The notes under the pieces are model-generated. The model was not told the DNA's origin, made no database searches, and was given only the letters and a program-made list of their open reading frames with translations. Shown piece by piece: positions 53,066-61,515 of a DNA stretch of 64,000 nt. The position numbers were made by a program, and so were the translations under genes. Location of the stretch: positions 62,001 through 126,000 of the forward strand of contig NZ_FQVT01000004.1 of NCBI RefSeq assembly GCF_900129445.1, given 5' to 3'. The stretch comes from Salegentibacter echinorum. GTDB lineage: Bacteria; Bacteroidota; Bacteroidia; Flavobacteriales; Flavobacteriaceae. Position 1 is the first letter of the stretch. The number at the start of each line of letters is the position of its first letter.

Positions 53066-54295
53066 ATGAATGTGAAGATTTCAAATGCTGAAAAAAATCT
53101 TTCCGGAAATATTAAAATTACCGGTTCTAAAAGTGAATCAAATAGATTGCTTATTTTACAGGCATTATATCCTACTTTAAGAATTAGTAATCTTTCTAAT
53201 AGCGATGATACAAAATACCTGCAACAAGCGCTACAAAGTGAAGCAGAGCTTATAGATATTCATCACGCCGGTACCGCGATGCGTTTCCTCACGGCCTATT
53301 ATGCAATTGCTGAAGGCCGGGAAGTTGTGCTCACAGGAAGTAAGAGGATGACAGAGCGTCCTGTAAAGTTACTTGTTGATGCTTTAAAAAGTATGGGAGC
53401 CGAAATTGCTTATGAAGAGAATGAAGGTTATCCTCCCATAAGAATAAAGGGTAAAAAACTGGACGTGGCGAAAGTTTGTTTGCGCGCCAATATTAGCAGC
53501 CAGTATATTTCGGCTTTAATGCTTATAGCGCCTGCTTTAGAGAACGGCCTGGAAATAAAATTAAAAGGTGATGTAACTTCAACGCCTTATATTAAAATGA
53601 CGCTGCAAATTCTTAAACGAGCCGGCGTAAAAGGATTTTTTAATGGCGATACCATTATTATTGAGCCTACGCAGGAATTACCAGAGAAAGAACTGGCTGT
53701 AGAGTCAGACTGGAGTTCGGCTTCCTACTTTTACAGTTTGGCTGCGATAAGTGATTCGGCGAGTTTTAAATTAACCACTTATAAAGAAGATAGCCTGCAG
53801 GGAGATTCCTGCCTGGCACAAATATATAAGCAATTTGGAGTTCATACTACTTTTAATTCCGATAGTATTCTTTTGGAAAAACGCCCGGGAAAAAGGCCTA
53901 TACGCTTAGAAGAAAATCTGCAAAACTCTCCAGATATCGCCCAAACCCTGGCTGTTACCTGTTTAGCTTTAAACACTCCTTGTTTCCTTACAGGTTTACA
54001 CACGCTTAAAATTAAAGAAACCGATAGGTTAGTGGCTTTAAAGACCGAAATTGAGAAATTTGGCAGTAAAGTAAAAGTCACTCAAAATAGTTTGGAGCTT
54101 TTACCTTCAAAAGATTTTGCCAGAGAAGTTGAGGTTGCGACTTATAACGACCATCGTATGGCTATGGCATTTGCTCCATTGGGATTGAAAGTTCCTTTTA
54201 AAATTAATGATGCTGAAGTAGTTTCTAAATCCTATCCCGGCTTTTGGGAAGATTTTAAGAAGCTAAGCTTTAAGATCATAAAATCTCATGAATAA
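53066..54295 (+). CDS. aroA: 3-Phosphoshikimate 1-carboxyvinyltransferase (EPSP synthase)
   Basis: Sixth step of the shikimate pathway. The 409-aa protein has the shikimate-3-phosphate motif KITGSKSESNRLLILQAL, the GTAMRFLTAYYAI region, ESDWSSASYFYSLAA and the C-terminal NDHRMAMAFAPLGL. At 409 aa it is slightly short and diverges from enterobacterial AroA, as is common in Flavobacteriia. It is not under the pheA attenuator. Confidence 0.95.
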   Translation: MNVKISNAEKNLSGNIKITGSKSESNRLLILQALYPTLRISNLSNSDDTKYLQQALQSEAELIDIHHAGTAMRFLTAYYAIAEGREVVLTGSKRMTERPVKLLVDALKSMGAEIAYEENEGYPPIRIKGKKLDVAKVCLRANISSQYISALMLIAPALENGLEIKLKGDVTSTPYIKMTLQILKRAGVKGFFNGDTIIIEPTQELPEKELAVESDWSSASYFYSLAAISDSASFKLTTYKEDSLQGDSCLAQIYKQFGVHTTFNSDSILLEKRPGKRPIRLEENLQNSPDIAQTLAVTCLALNTPCFLTGLHTLKIKETDRLVALKTEIEKFGSKVKVTQNSLELLPSKDFAREVEVATYNDHRMAMAFAPLGLKVPFKINDAEVVSKSYPGFWEDFKKLSFKIIKSHE

Positions 54296-54431
54296 TGCTT
54301 CATCTAATGTAGATTATTAAGGTGGGAATCGAGATGAATTCTTGTAGCGAGTTTTAATCGAGAATCGAAGTGTAAATACTGCGTTCCGATAGTAATCTGA
54401 TGCTTGGAAATCAAAATAACCTTCCTCAATA

Positions 54432-54466
54432 ATATCTCGTCTCGCTCCGTGGGAGTTATATGCCCC
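54432..54466. repeat. Interspersed repeat of the GCTCC/GGAGC family, copy E
   Basis: ATATCTCGTCTCGCTCCGTG followed by GGAGTTATATGCCCC is related to the copies at 55867-56104. The rest of the 54296-54644 gap shows no gene. Confidence 0.45.
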
Positions 54467-54620
54467 TTAAATAGAACTAAAGAAGTTCAACTATAATCTA
54501 ATTTGGGGAGTGATACTTAAGATCATTCCAAATGTTTAGGATAATTTGGGATTAACCGACCTAAGAAATCACTTCTCAATACTAATCTAAATTATGCGCA
54601 TTAAATAAACCGTTAAATAC

Positions 54621-54652
54621 TTGACAACGCCTATCTTGAGATTGTATATTTG
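54621..54652 (+). promoter_or_regulatory. Promoter of queA
   Basis: TTGA (54621-54624) and TATATTTG (54645-54652) are a -33/-7 pair with a 20-base spacer; the ATG follows 20 bases later. Confidence 0.65.
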
Positions 54653-54672
54653 CCGCTTCTAAAAATGAAATT

Positions 54673-55728
54673 ATGGGAATGAAACTTTCAAACTTCAATT
54701 TTGAACTTCCACCAGAACTTCTTGCGGAGTATCCTTCAGAAAACAGGGATGAAGCCAGGCTAATGGTTCTCAATAGGAAAGAACAAACAATTGAACATAA
54801 ACAATTTAAAGATATCCTTGATTATTTTGAGCCGGAAGATGTGATGGTATTGAACAATACTAAAGTTTTTCCAGCTCGCTTGTATGGGAATAAAGAAAAG
54901 ACAGGGGCCAGGATTGAGGTTTTTCTGTTGAGGGAATTAAATCCCGAAACCAAGCTATGGGATGTTCTTGTAGATCCCGCCCGTAAGATAAGAATTGGGA
55001 ATAAGCTTTATTTTGGAGAAGATGAGAGTTTAGTGGCCGAAGTTATAGATAACACTACTTCCCGTGGGCGAACTTTGCGTTTTCTGTATGACGGTTCTTA
55101 TGAAGATTTCAGAATAAAACTAAAAGAACTGGGAGAAACACCGCTACCAAAATATATAAAGAGGGATGTACAGCCCGAAGACCAGGAGCGTTACCAAACA
55201 ATTTATGCAAAGAACGAAGGGGCGGTAGCAGCACCAACTGCGGGGCTACATTTTTCCAAGCATCTTCTAAAACGTTTGGAGATTAAAGGTATTGATTTTG
55301 CTGAAGTTACCCTACATGTGGGACTGGGAACTTTTAGTCCAGTTGAGGTAGAAGACCTTTCTAAGCATAAAATGGATAGTGAAGAAGCTTTTATTGAAAA
55401 GAGAGCTACTGAAACCATCAATAAAGCTCAAAAAGAAAACAGAAAAATTTGCGCGGTAGGTACTACTGTAATGCGTGTGATGGAAAGTGCAGTTTCTTCT
55501 AACCATACTTTAAATGAATTTAGTGGCTGGACCAATAAATTCATCTTCCCGCCTTACGATTTTAGTATTGCTAATTGTATGATCACTAATTTTCATACGC
55601 CAAAATCAACGCTTCTTATGATGATTTCGGCATTTGCCGGGCATGATTTTATGAAGCGGGCTTACGAAGAAGCGGTAAAAGAGAAATACAAATTCTACAC
55701 CTATGGTGATGCGATGTTGATTATCTAG
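54673..55728 (+). CDS. queA: tRNA preQ1(34) S-adenosylmethionine ribosyltransferase-isomerase
   Basis: Adds the epoxycyclopentane moiety in queuosine synthesis, using SAM as ribosyl donor. The 351-aa protein has [28 protein letters not shown] at the N-terminus, [28 protein letters not shown] and [19 protein letters not shown]. The first Met (MGMKLSN) is used; Met3 is an equal alternative. A terminator follows. Confidence 0.96.
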   Translation: MGMKLSNFNFELPPELLAEYPSENRDEARLMVLNRKEQTIEHKQFKDILDYFEPEDVMVLNNTKVFPARLYGNKEKTGARIEVFLLRELNPETKLWDVLVDPARKIRIGNKLYFGEDESLVAEVIDNTTSRGRTLRFLYDGSYEDFRIKLKELGETPLPKYIKRDVQPEDQERYQTIYAKNEGAVAAPTAGLHFSKHLLKRLEIKGIDFAEVTLHVGLGTFSPVEVEDLSKHKMDSEEAFIEKRATETINKAQKENRKICAVGTTVMRVMESAVSSNHTLNEFSGWTNKFIFPPYDFSIANCMITNFHTPKSTLLMMISAFAGHDFMKRAYEEAVKEKYKFYTYGDAMLII

Positions 55729-55749
55729 CTTTACGAAGTTTTTAAATGC

Positions 55750-55788
55750 TAAGAGCCTCAACCTTTTAATATGGTTGTGGCTCTTTTT
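55750..55788 (+). terminator. Rho-independent terminator after queA
   Basis: AAGAGCCTCAACC and GGTTGTGGCTCTT pair with one mismatch, followed by TTTTTATTTTT. Confidence 0.85.
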
Positions 55789-55866
55789 ATTTTTAGTTAA
55801 AAAATAAAATCAGAGTTCAAATTCTAAAAATTTGTATCTGCATGGATTCACACTTTTTAAAATATT

Positions 55867-56104
55867 CCGCTCCTCTGGAGCTTTTATCTCATACTAAAGT
55901 ATCTTTCTAGAAATATCTCGCTTCGCTGAAGCTCCCAGAATTTCATCTTTTTCATTAGGTTTGATGATATTATTGAATTATGTAGGTTTAAGTGAATCTC
56001 AAAAAATATAGGAGGTAGAAATCTTTAGAATCTCCCAGCCTCGTCGAGGCGATATGTTTGTAGTAACGTAAATAAAATTTCTAAGAGCTCCAGCGGAGCG
56101 GTAT
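55867..56104. repeat. Cluster of four GCTCC/GGAGC palindromic repeats, outer pair inverted
   Basis: Copies: A CCGCTCCTCTGGAGCT (55867-55882), B ATCTCGCTTCGCTGAAGCTC (55914 on), C CCCAGCCTCGTCGAGGCGAT (56034-56053), D AAGAGCTCCAGCGGAGCGGT (56083-56102). A and D are nearly exact inverted copies and bound the unit; each copy is itself a small hairpin. The block lies between the queA terminator and the rlmN promoter and carries no ORF. Confidence 0.65.
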
Positions 56105-56185
56105 AACTTTTTCAATTAACCAAATAATACCACTTGACAATTAATAACTTAGCATCGTTCTTACCTAAAATCCTTTATTTCTTTA

Positions 56186-56193
56186 TACTTTTG
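56186..56193 (+). promoter_or_regulatory. -7 promoter box of rlmN
   Basis: TACTTTTG matches TAnnTTTG and lies only 4 bases before the GTG start codon, so the rlmN transcript would be nearly leaderless. Confidence 0.55.
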
Positions 56194-56197
56194 CAGC

Positions 56198-57241
56198 GTG
56201 AAAAATAAGAAGAAAGACATACGGGCGCTAACTAAAGCACAGCTTCAGGAGTTTTTTGTTGAAAACGGTGATAAATCCTTTCGCGGAAGCCAGGTTTATG
56301 AATGGCTATGGAATAAAGGTGCGCATAGTTTTGAAGCAATGACCAATATCTCTAAAGCTACCCGGGGAATGCTGGATGAGAACTTTGTCATTAATCATAT
56401 TCGTGTAGATCGCATGCAGCGCAGTAGCGACGGCACTATAAAAAATGCGGTAAAATTGCATGACCAATTAACCGTAGAATCGGTTTTAATTCCCACAGCT
56501 ACCCGAACCACAGCTTGTGTTTCTTCCCAGGTAGGTTGCAGTTTAGATTGTCAGTTTTGTGCCACGGCAAGGCTTAAACGTATGCGTAACTTAAACCCCG
56601 ATGAAATTTACGATCAGGTAGTGGCGATAGATAATGAAAGTCGGTTATATTTTGACAGGCCACTTAGCAATATTGTTTTTATGGGCATGGGCGAACCGCT
56701 TATGAACTATAAAAACGTGATGAAAGCGGTAGAGAAAATCACCTCCCCGGAAGGTTTGGGCATGTCTCCCAAAAGAATTACCATTTCCACCTCTGGAGTA
56801 CCAAAGATTATTAAGAAACTCGCCGATGACGAGGCTAAAATTAAATTGGCTGTTTCCTTACATTCTGCAATTAACGAGGTAAGAACGCAAATCATGCCTT
56901 TTAATGCGACCTTTCCTTTAGAAGACCTTAGGGAGTCGTTAGAATATTGGTATTCAAAAACCAAAAGCCGAATTACCTACGAGTATATTGTATGGAAAGA
57001 TATTAACGATACCCGCAAAGATGCTGAAGCTTTGGTTCGCTTTTGTAATTATGTGCCTTGTAAAGTAAACCTCATTGAGTATAACCCCATAGACGATGGA
57101 AACTTTCAGCAGGCATCTGGAAAAGCTACAGATATGTACCAGAATATGTTGGAGCGCAATGGAATTACCGTAACCGTGAGGCGTTCTCGCGGGAAAGACA
57201 TAGACGCCGCCTGTGGCCAATTAGCTAACAAGTCGGCTTAA
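56198..57241 (+). CDS. rlmN: 23S rRNA (adenine2503-C2)-methyltransferase
   Basis: Radical-SAM enzyme that methylates A2503 of 23S rRNA and A37 of some tRNAs. The 347-aa protein has the cluster motif CSLDCQFC (C-x3-C-x2-C), GMGEPLMNYKNV and the C-terminal catalytic Cys in DIDAACGQL. The start is GTG (KNKKKDIRALTK follows); no upstream in-frame ATG is available close by, and the -7 box just before it supports this start. Confidence 0.96.
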   Translation: MKNKKKDIRALTKAQLQEFFVENGDKSFRGSQVYEWLWNKGAHSFEAMTNISKATRGMLDENFVINHIRVDRMQRSSDGTIKNAVKLHDQLTVESVLIPTATRTTACVSSQVGCSLDCQFCATARLKRMRNLNPDEIYDQVVAIDNESRLYFDRPLSNIVFMGMGEPLMNYKNVMKAVEKITSPEGLGMSPKRITISTSGVPKIIKKLADDEAKIKLAVSLHSAINEVRTQIMPFNATFPLEDLRESLEYWYSKTKSRITYEYIVWKDINDTRKDAEALVRFCNYVPCKVNLIEYNPIDDGNFQQASGKATDMYQNMLERNGITVTVRRSRGKDIDAACGQLANKSA

Positions 57242-57325
57242 TTTATAATACGGTTGCTTATTTTATAGAAAAATTTCTGAATTTTCTTTCAAAAAAGTGT
57301 ATCAGGGAATATTGGGATAATTAAC

Positions 57326-57333
57326 TATCTTTG
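57326..57333 (+). promoter_or_regulatory. -7 promoter box of the polyprenyl synthase gene
   Basis: TATCTTTG, an exact TAnnTTTG match, 8 bases before the ATG. Confidence 0.6.
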
Positions 57334-57341
57334 CAGGCTTA

Positions 57342-58319
57342 ATGAAAGTAATTTCCCAAATAAAGCTACCGGTAGAGAAAGAGATGGACCTTTTTGAAAA
57401 AAAGTTCCTGGAATCGATGTCTTCCAAAGTAGCGCTTTTAAACAGGATCACACATTATATTGTTAATCGCAAAGGAAAGCAAATGCGACCTATGTTTGTT
57501 TTCCTGGTTGCAAAAATGGTTTCTGATGGTAGCGTGAACGAGCGCACCTATCGGGGCGCCGCGGTTATCGAGTTAATTCATACCGCAACTTTGGTGCACG
57601 ATGATGTAGTGGACGATTCCAATCGCAGACGTGGTTTTTTTAGCATAAACGCACTGTGGAAAAATAAAATTGCTGTTTTAGTCGGGGATTATTTACTGTC
57701 TAAGGGACTATTACTTTCTATAGATAATAATGATTTTGATCTGCTAAAGATTATTTCGGTTGCGGTGCGGGAAATGAGCGAAGGAGAGTTGTTACAAATT
57801 GAAAAAGCACGGCGCCTGGATATTACCGAAACCGTTTATTACGATATTATTAGACAAAAAACAGCTACGCTTATTGCCGCGTGTTGCGCACTGGGAGCTG
57901 CTTCAGTAAAACCCGAATCTGATGAGATCGCCAAAATGCGACGTTTTGGAGAGTTAATTGGAATGGCATTTCAAATAAAAGACGATCTTTTTGATTATGG
58001 TAATGAAAAGATTGGAAAGCCTACCGGAATCGATATCAAGGAACAAAAAATGACCCTGCCTTTAATATATGCGCTAAATAATTCCTCGAAGAAAGAGAAA
58101 GATTGGGTAATTAACTCAGTGAAAAATCATAATAAAGATAGAAAACGCGTAAAAGAAGTCATTCAATTTGTAAAAGATAAAGACGGACTCAAATATGCAG
58201 TGAAGAGAATGAAAGAGTTTCAACAGGAAGCTTTGGTTATCCTGGAGAGCTACCCAGAATCTCCGTTTAAAGATTCCCTGGAGCTTATGGTTAATTATGT
58301 AATCGATAGAAAAAAATAA
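57342..58319 (+). CDS. Long-chain polyprenyl diphosphate synthase
   Basis: Makes the isoprenoid side chain of menaquinone. The 325-aa trans-prenyltransferase has the first Asp-rich motif in LVHDDVVDDSNRRRG and the second in FQIKDDLFDYG, with GKQMRPMFVFLVA at the N-terminal side. It matches the IspB/octaprenyl-type group; chain length is not determinable by reading. Confidence 0.94.
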   Translation: MKVISQIKLPVEKEMDLFEKKFLESMSSKVALLNRITHYIVNRKGKQMRPMFVFLVAKMVSDGSVNERTYRGAAVIELIHTATLVHDDVVDDSNRRRGFFSINALWKNKIAVLVGDYLLSKGLLLSIDNNDFDLLKIISVAVREMSEGELLQIEKARRLDITETVYYDIIRQKTATLIAACCALGAASVKPESDEIAKMRRFGELIGMAFQIKDDLFDYGNEKIGKPTGIDIKEQKMTLPLIYALNNSSKKEKDWVINSVKNHNKDRKRVKEVIQFVKDKDGLKYAVKRMKEFQQEALVILESYPESPFKDSLELMVNYVIDRKK

Positions 58320-58355
58320 AAGCCATAAAGCAACAGAATTTGTAGTTTATGGCTT
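58320..58355. terminator. Weak bidirectional stem-loop after the polyprenyl synthase gene
   Basis: AAGCCATAAA and TTTATGGCTT are perfect 10-bp arms (58320-58329, 58346-58355). The T run is on the minus-strand side, so it may serve the convergent lipoprotein gene as well. Confidence 0.55.
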
Positions 58356-58446
58356 GGTATTCCAAATCAGCAGAGTTGTTCCTATTTTATTGGATTCGTA
58401 AAATCAGACTTTAGCCTGCTGGGTGCATTTATCGTACAAAGTGAAC

Positions 58447-58689
58447 CTAGTGATCACTTTTATCATCTATTTTTTCAATTTCTTCATCGATTTCTTTTCC
58501 AACTTTCCTGGCACCATCTTCCACTTTTTCGGCACCTTCTTTAACTTTATCGGTGGCTTTATTTACATTGTTTTCAATGTCTTTACCAAATGCTTCAACG
58601 GCTTCCTCAGTTTTTTCCTGGGTATTCTCACGGCAGGAATAAAGAGTTGTAATAGCCACGCACATTAGTGCTAAAACTGTTTTTTTCAT
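58447..58689 (-). CDS. Small charged lipoprotein, copy 1
   Basis: An 80-aa protein with a lipoprotein signal (MKKTVLALMCVAITTLYSC, lipobox LYSC then Arg-Glu) followed by an amphipathic, highly charged helix with repeated K-E-G-A-E-K-V pattern (DKVKEGAEKVEDGARKVGKE). It resembles the next gene upstream at both the signal and the RE(N/T)T(Q/E)EKTE start of the mature part, so the two are paralogues. Likely membrane-anchored coiled helix; function unknown. Confidence 0.75.
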   Translation of the reverse strand: MKKTVLALMCVAITTLYSCRENTQEKTEEAVEAFGKDIENNVNKATDKVKEGAEKVEDGARKVGKEIDEEIEKIDDKSDH

Positions 58690-58702
58690 AATTTAAATTT
58701 TA

Positions 58703-58738
58703 CAAAAAAAGCCACAATTGTAACAAAAGTGGCTTTAA
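58703..58738 (-). terminator. Terminator between the two small lipoprotein genes (minus strand)
   Basis: On the minus strand AAAGCCAC and GTGGCTTT form a stem followed by TTTTT. It follows the 58759-58962 gene, so the two lipoprotein genes are separate transcripts or attenuated. Confidence 0.75.
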
Positions 58739-58758
58739 ATCATCATTTTAAAAAACGA

Positions 58759-58962
58759 TTACATATTATCGTCTTCCTGTACTTCCTGCTCAACTTCGTC
58801 AGCAGCATTGTCGATAGCATCACCTGTTTCATCGGCAGCCTCTTCAATATCTTCTCCTGCAGATTCCATTGCATCTTCAGTTTTCTCTTCTGTTGTTTCT
58901 CTACAAGAATAGATGGAAAGCGACATGGTCGCTACAGCAAATAATAAAAATACCTTTTTCAT
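58759..58962 (-). CDS. Small acidic lipoprotein, copy 2
   Basis: A 67-aa protein with a lipoprotein signal (MKKVFLLFAVATMSLSIYSC, then RETTEEKTEDAM) and a very acidic mature part (EDIEEAADETGDAIDNAADEVEQEVQEDD). A paralogue of the 58447-58689 protein that is acidic where the other is mixed-charge. Function unknown; an envelope stress or ion-binding role is only a guess. Confidence 0.75.
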   Translation of the reverse strand: MKKVFLLFAVATMSLSIYSCRETTEEKTEDAMESAGEDIEEAADETGDAIDNAADEVEQEVQEDDNM

Positions 58963-59007
58963 TTTGAATTTGTTTAATTAGTTGAAGCGACAAATTTAAA
59001 CTATTTT

Positions 59008-59787
59008 TTAAATATGCAAGGGATTCTTTTCAATCAAGTATTGCCAGTATCTTTTGGGAACGTGTTGGTGGTGTAGCTTCTTGTTAATGCGGGATTTAAT
59101 AGTTGTAGATTGAAAATACTCCTTCCATAAATGCTGAAATTCTATTTCTGAAGCATCAAAAAAACCTTCATTTTTTGAGGTTGAGCTCCATTCTGCAGAA
59201 AAATCTAAACTGATAACTTCAGTCTTTTTTAGATCGTAGTAAAGTCCGAATTTTCGTTTGATATCATAGATTAACCATTGTTGATCGCTGTAACGCGTAG
59301 TAAAATGACTTTTTATAACGGGTAATACATTAAAATCTGGATTTATAGTAGCAAAATAGATATCATCTTTAGTCAATTTAAATCTTACAAAAGCCTCCAT
59401 TCTATGTTTTTCCCTTCCTAACTGTTTGGCTGCTTTGGCAATCTTTAAAACGTGCATATTCGTATAATCCCCATCGATACTCGCTTTTAGATAAAAAGTA
59501 TGTTCCAAATATTTTAGAATATCTATTTCCATACCCGAAGTTTCAGTAAGGTATGCGTAATAAATATTCTGCTGTCCCGTCGTTGTAGCTATTCTTTTAA
59601 AAGCTTTCCAAACCCGTTTAGCTTGTTCTGGATTCGTCTGGATTTCGGTAACTTCAGCAAACATATCATTTTGTGAACTTCCGGGTGGTTGAATACTGGT
59701 AACCTTCAGCTTCTGCTCAAAGCTCGCAAAAACACAGGTGAGCAAACCATTAAAACTGCCGTCATAAATAAGGGAGCTGGTTTTCAT
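59008..59787 (-). CDS. TIGR03915/DUF4130 family putative DNA metabolism protein
   Basis: A 259-aa protein: LIYDGSFNGLLTCVFASFEQKL at the N-terminus and KAAKQLGREKHRMEAFVRFKLTKDDIYFATINPDFNVLPVIKSHFTTRYSDQQWLIYDIKR in the middle, ending HVPKRYWQYLIEKNPLHI. These are DUF4130 signatures. It follows the radical-SAM gene directly (no gap), the standard pairing for a putative DNA modification/repair system. Confidence 0.9.
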   Translation of the reverse strand: MKTSSLIYDGSFNGLLTCVFASFEQKLKVTSIQPPGSSQNDMFAEVTEIQTNPEQAKRVWKAFKRIATTTGQQNIYYAYLTETSGMEIDILKYLEHTFYLKASIDGDYTNMHVLKIAKAAKQLGREKHRMEAFVRFKLTKDDIYFATINPDFNVLPVIKSHFTTRYSDQQWLIYDIKRKFGLYYDLKKTEVISLDFSAEWSSTSKNEGFFDASEIEFQHLWKEYFQSTTIKSRINKKLHHQHVPKRYWQYLIEKNPLHI

Positions 59788-61044
59788 CTAAAATAAACTT
59801 AATTGACTGCTATAATCCTTTCTAAATTTTCCTTCAGAATTTCTTAAAATCAAGCTTTTGATTTTTGCTGAAGTAAGATCCCTGGTTTCCCAGCCTCGGG
59901 AATCACAAATAATAAAATACCTGGCCCGGTTTAAGGCAACACCAATACTTTTTAAATGTTGAAAATTTAGTTTTCTGAATCGTCTTGCTTTTATGATTTT
60001 TGAAACTGATTTCAAGCCAATGCCGGGAACTCTTAAAAGCATTTCTTTTCCTGCGCGATTAATATCTAGCGGAAACTGATCCATATTTCTTAATGCCCAA
60101 CTCAATTTTGGATCTACCTCTACATCTAAATTTGGAAATTGTGTATTGAGAAGTTCATTTACGTTAAAGCCATAGAAGCGCATGAGCCAATCGGTTTGAT
60201 ATAACCTGTTTTCTCTAAGCATTGGTACTTGCGCACCCAGCGATGGTAACCTGGGATCCATGCTTATGGGGACATAGCCCGAGTAATAAACCCGTTTCAT
60301 ATTATAATTTTTATAATAATGATTGGCAGATAACATAATTTCCCGATCGCTCTCTCCCGATGCGCCAACAATCATTTGGGTGCTTTGTCCTGCCGGTGCA
60401 TATTTGGGCGTGCTTTTTATCAATTTTTTCTCAGATTTATAAAGTATAATTTCATTTTTAACTTTGGTCATTGGTTTGGTAAAGTCGCTATGCTCTTTCT
60501 CTGGCGCTAACTTTTTTAGCCCGGAAATTGTGGGGATTTCAATATTTACGCTTAGTCGATCTGCATAAAGGCCTGCTTCCCGCATGAGCTCGTCACTCGC
60601 GCCGGGAATGGATTTTAAATGAATATAACCATTAAAGTTTTCTTCCAGCCTAAGCTTTTTAGCTACCCTTATTAACCGCTCCATCGTAAAGTCTGGACTT
60701 TTGAAGATCCCGGAACTTAAAAACAGACCTTCAATATAATTTCTTCGATAAAAATTAATGGTGAGGTCTACTACTTCCTGTACTTTAAACGCAGCGCGTT
60801 TAATATCATTACTACGCCGGGTAACGCAGTAAGCACAATCGAAAATACAGTGATTGGTAAGAAGGATCTTTAACAGGGAAACACAACGCCCATCTTCGGT
60901 GTAGGAATGGCAAATACCCATACCATCTGAATTTCCAAGTCCGTTTTTTGTGTTTTTTCTATTACTGCCACTACTGGAACAGGAAACATCATACTTGGCG
61001 GCATCGGCGAGAATGTTGAGTTTCTCCTTAATTCGATCAAACAT
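59788..61044 (-). CDS. Putative DNA modification/repair radical SAM protein
   Basis: A 418-aa radical-SAM protein. Family start MFDRIKEKLNILADAAKYDVSCSSSGS; the cluster motif is CIFDCAYC (C-x3-C-x2-C). Near the C-terminus a helix-hairpin-helix DNA-binding motif reads LLRVPGIGLKSVSKIIKARRFRKL. An upstream Met (61104) would add 20 hydrophobic residues not typical of the family, so I prefer 61044 (61047 equally possible). Stop and next start abut, so it is coupled to the DUF4130 gene. Predicted to act on damaged or modified DNA, possibly as a SplB-like lyase; not proven. Confidence 0.9.
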   Translation of the reverse strand: MFDRIKEKLNILADAAKYDVSCSSSGSNRKNTKNGLGNSDGMGICHSYTEDGRCVSLLKILLTNHCIFDCAYCVTRRSNDIKRAAFKVQEVVDLTINFYRRNYIEGLFLSSGIFKSPDFTMERLIRVAKKLRLEENFNGYIHLKSIPGASDELMREAGLYADRLSVNIEIPTISGLKKLAPEKEHSDFTKPMTKVKNEIILYKSEKKLIKSTPKYAPAGQSTQMIVGASGESDREIMLSANHYYKNYNMKRVYYSGYVPISMDPRLPSLGAQVPMLRENRLYQTDWLMRFYGFNVNELLNTQFPNLDVEVDPKLSWALRNMDQFPLDINRAGKEMLLRVPGIGLKSVSKIIKARRFRKLNFQHLKSIGVALNRARYFIICDSRGWETRDLTSAKIKSLILRNSEGKFRKDYSSQLSLF

Positions 61045-61142
61045 CATAACTTTAAAAGTTTCCTCAAAAATAGGAAAAAATCCCATTAGTTGGATAAAAT
61101 ACAATATTGAATATTTTTACTATAGCGAAAAAGGGCTTAAGT

Positions 61143-61176
61143 GAAAAAAATTGCCACGAATGCACGAATTTTTTTT
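61143..61176. repeat. Interspersed repeat, GCCACnAATnCACGAATTTTT family, copy 2
   Basis: GAAAAAAATTGCCACGAATG followed by CACGAATTTTTTTT matches the copy at 15843-15877. The 61105-61426 gap otherwise has no gene. Confidence 0.55.
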
Positions 61177-61426
61177 AGAACTTTTACGTAATTCAGTAAT
61201 TTTAGTAAAAGTCTCCGCTTATGAGCCACTAGAGTATTTGTGGTCGCTTTTAATTTTCTAGCGTTGGTTTTGGAAATGATAGTAATAAGAAGAGTAAAAC
61301 CGGTTGAATCTTAGGGATTGTTGAATAAAATATTCAGGTGAAATGTAAATGTTTCAGGTCAAAAAATTGTCAAATTCGATCTGAAACAGTTTTATTCTTA
61401 TTTAAAATTTTTAGAGCTTCCAGAGA

Positions 61427-61455
61427 TAAAAAAAAGCGCAACCGAAGCTGCGCTT
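61427..61455 (-). terminator. Terminator after the sulfatase gene (minus strand)
   Basis: On the minus strand AAGCGCAGC and GTTGCGCTT pair with a TTCG-like tetraloop, followed by eight T. It lies 60 bases beyond the sulfatase stop. Confidence 0.88.
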
Positions 61456-61515
61456 ATTAAAAATATTATTCGATAATCGGTATCTATACGTTCCGAAGTA
61501 TCTTACTTAAGAAGA

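Noticed and set aside
58423-58944. Plus-strand Phe-rich ORFs opposite the two small lipoproteins
   Set aside because: They are mirror frames of Glu/Lys-rich codons (GAA/AAA read as TTC/TTT). The minus-strand genes have signal peptides and lipoboxes.
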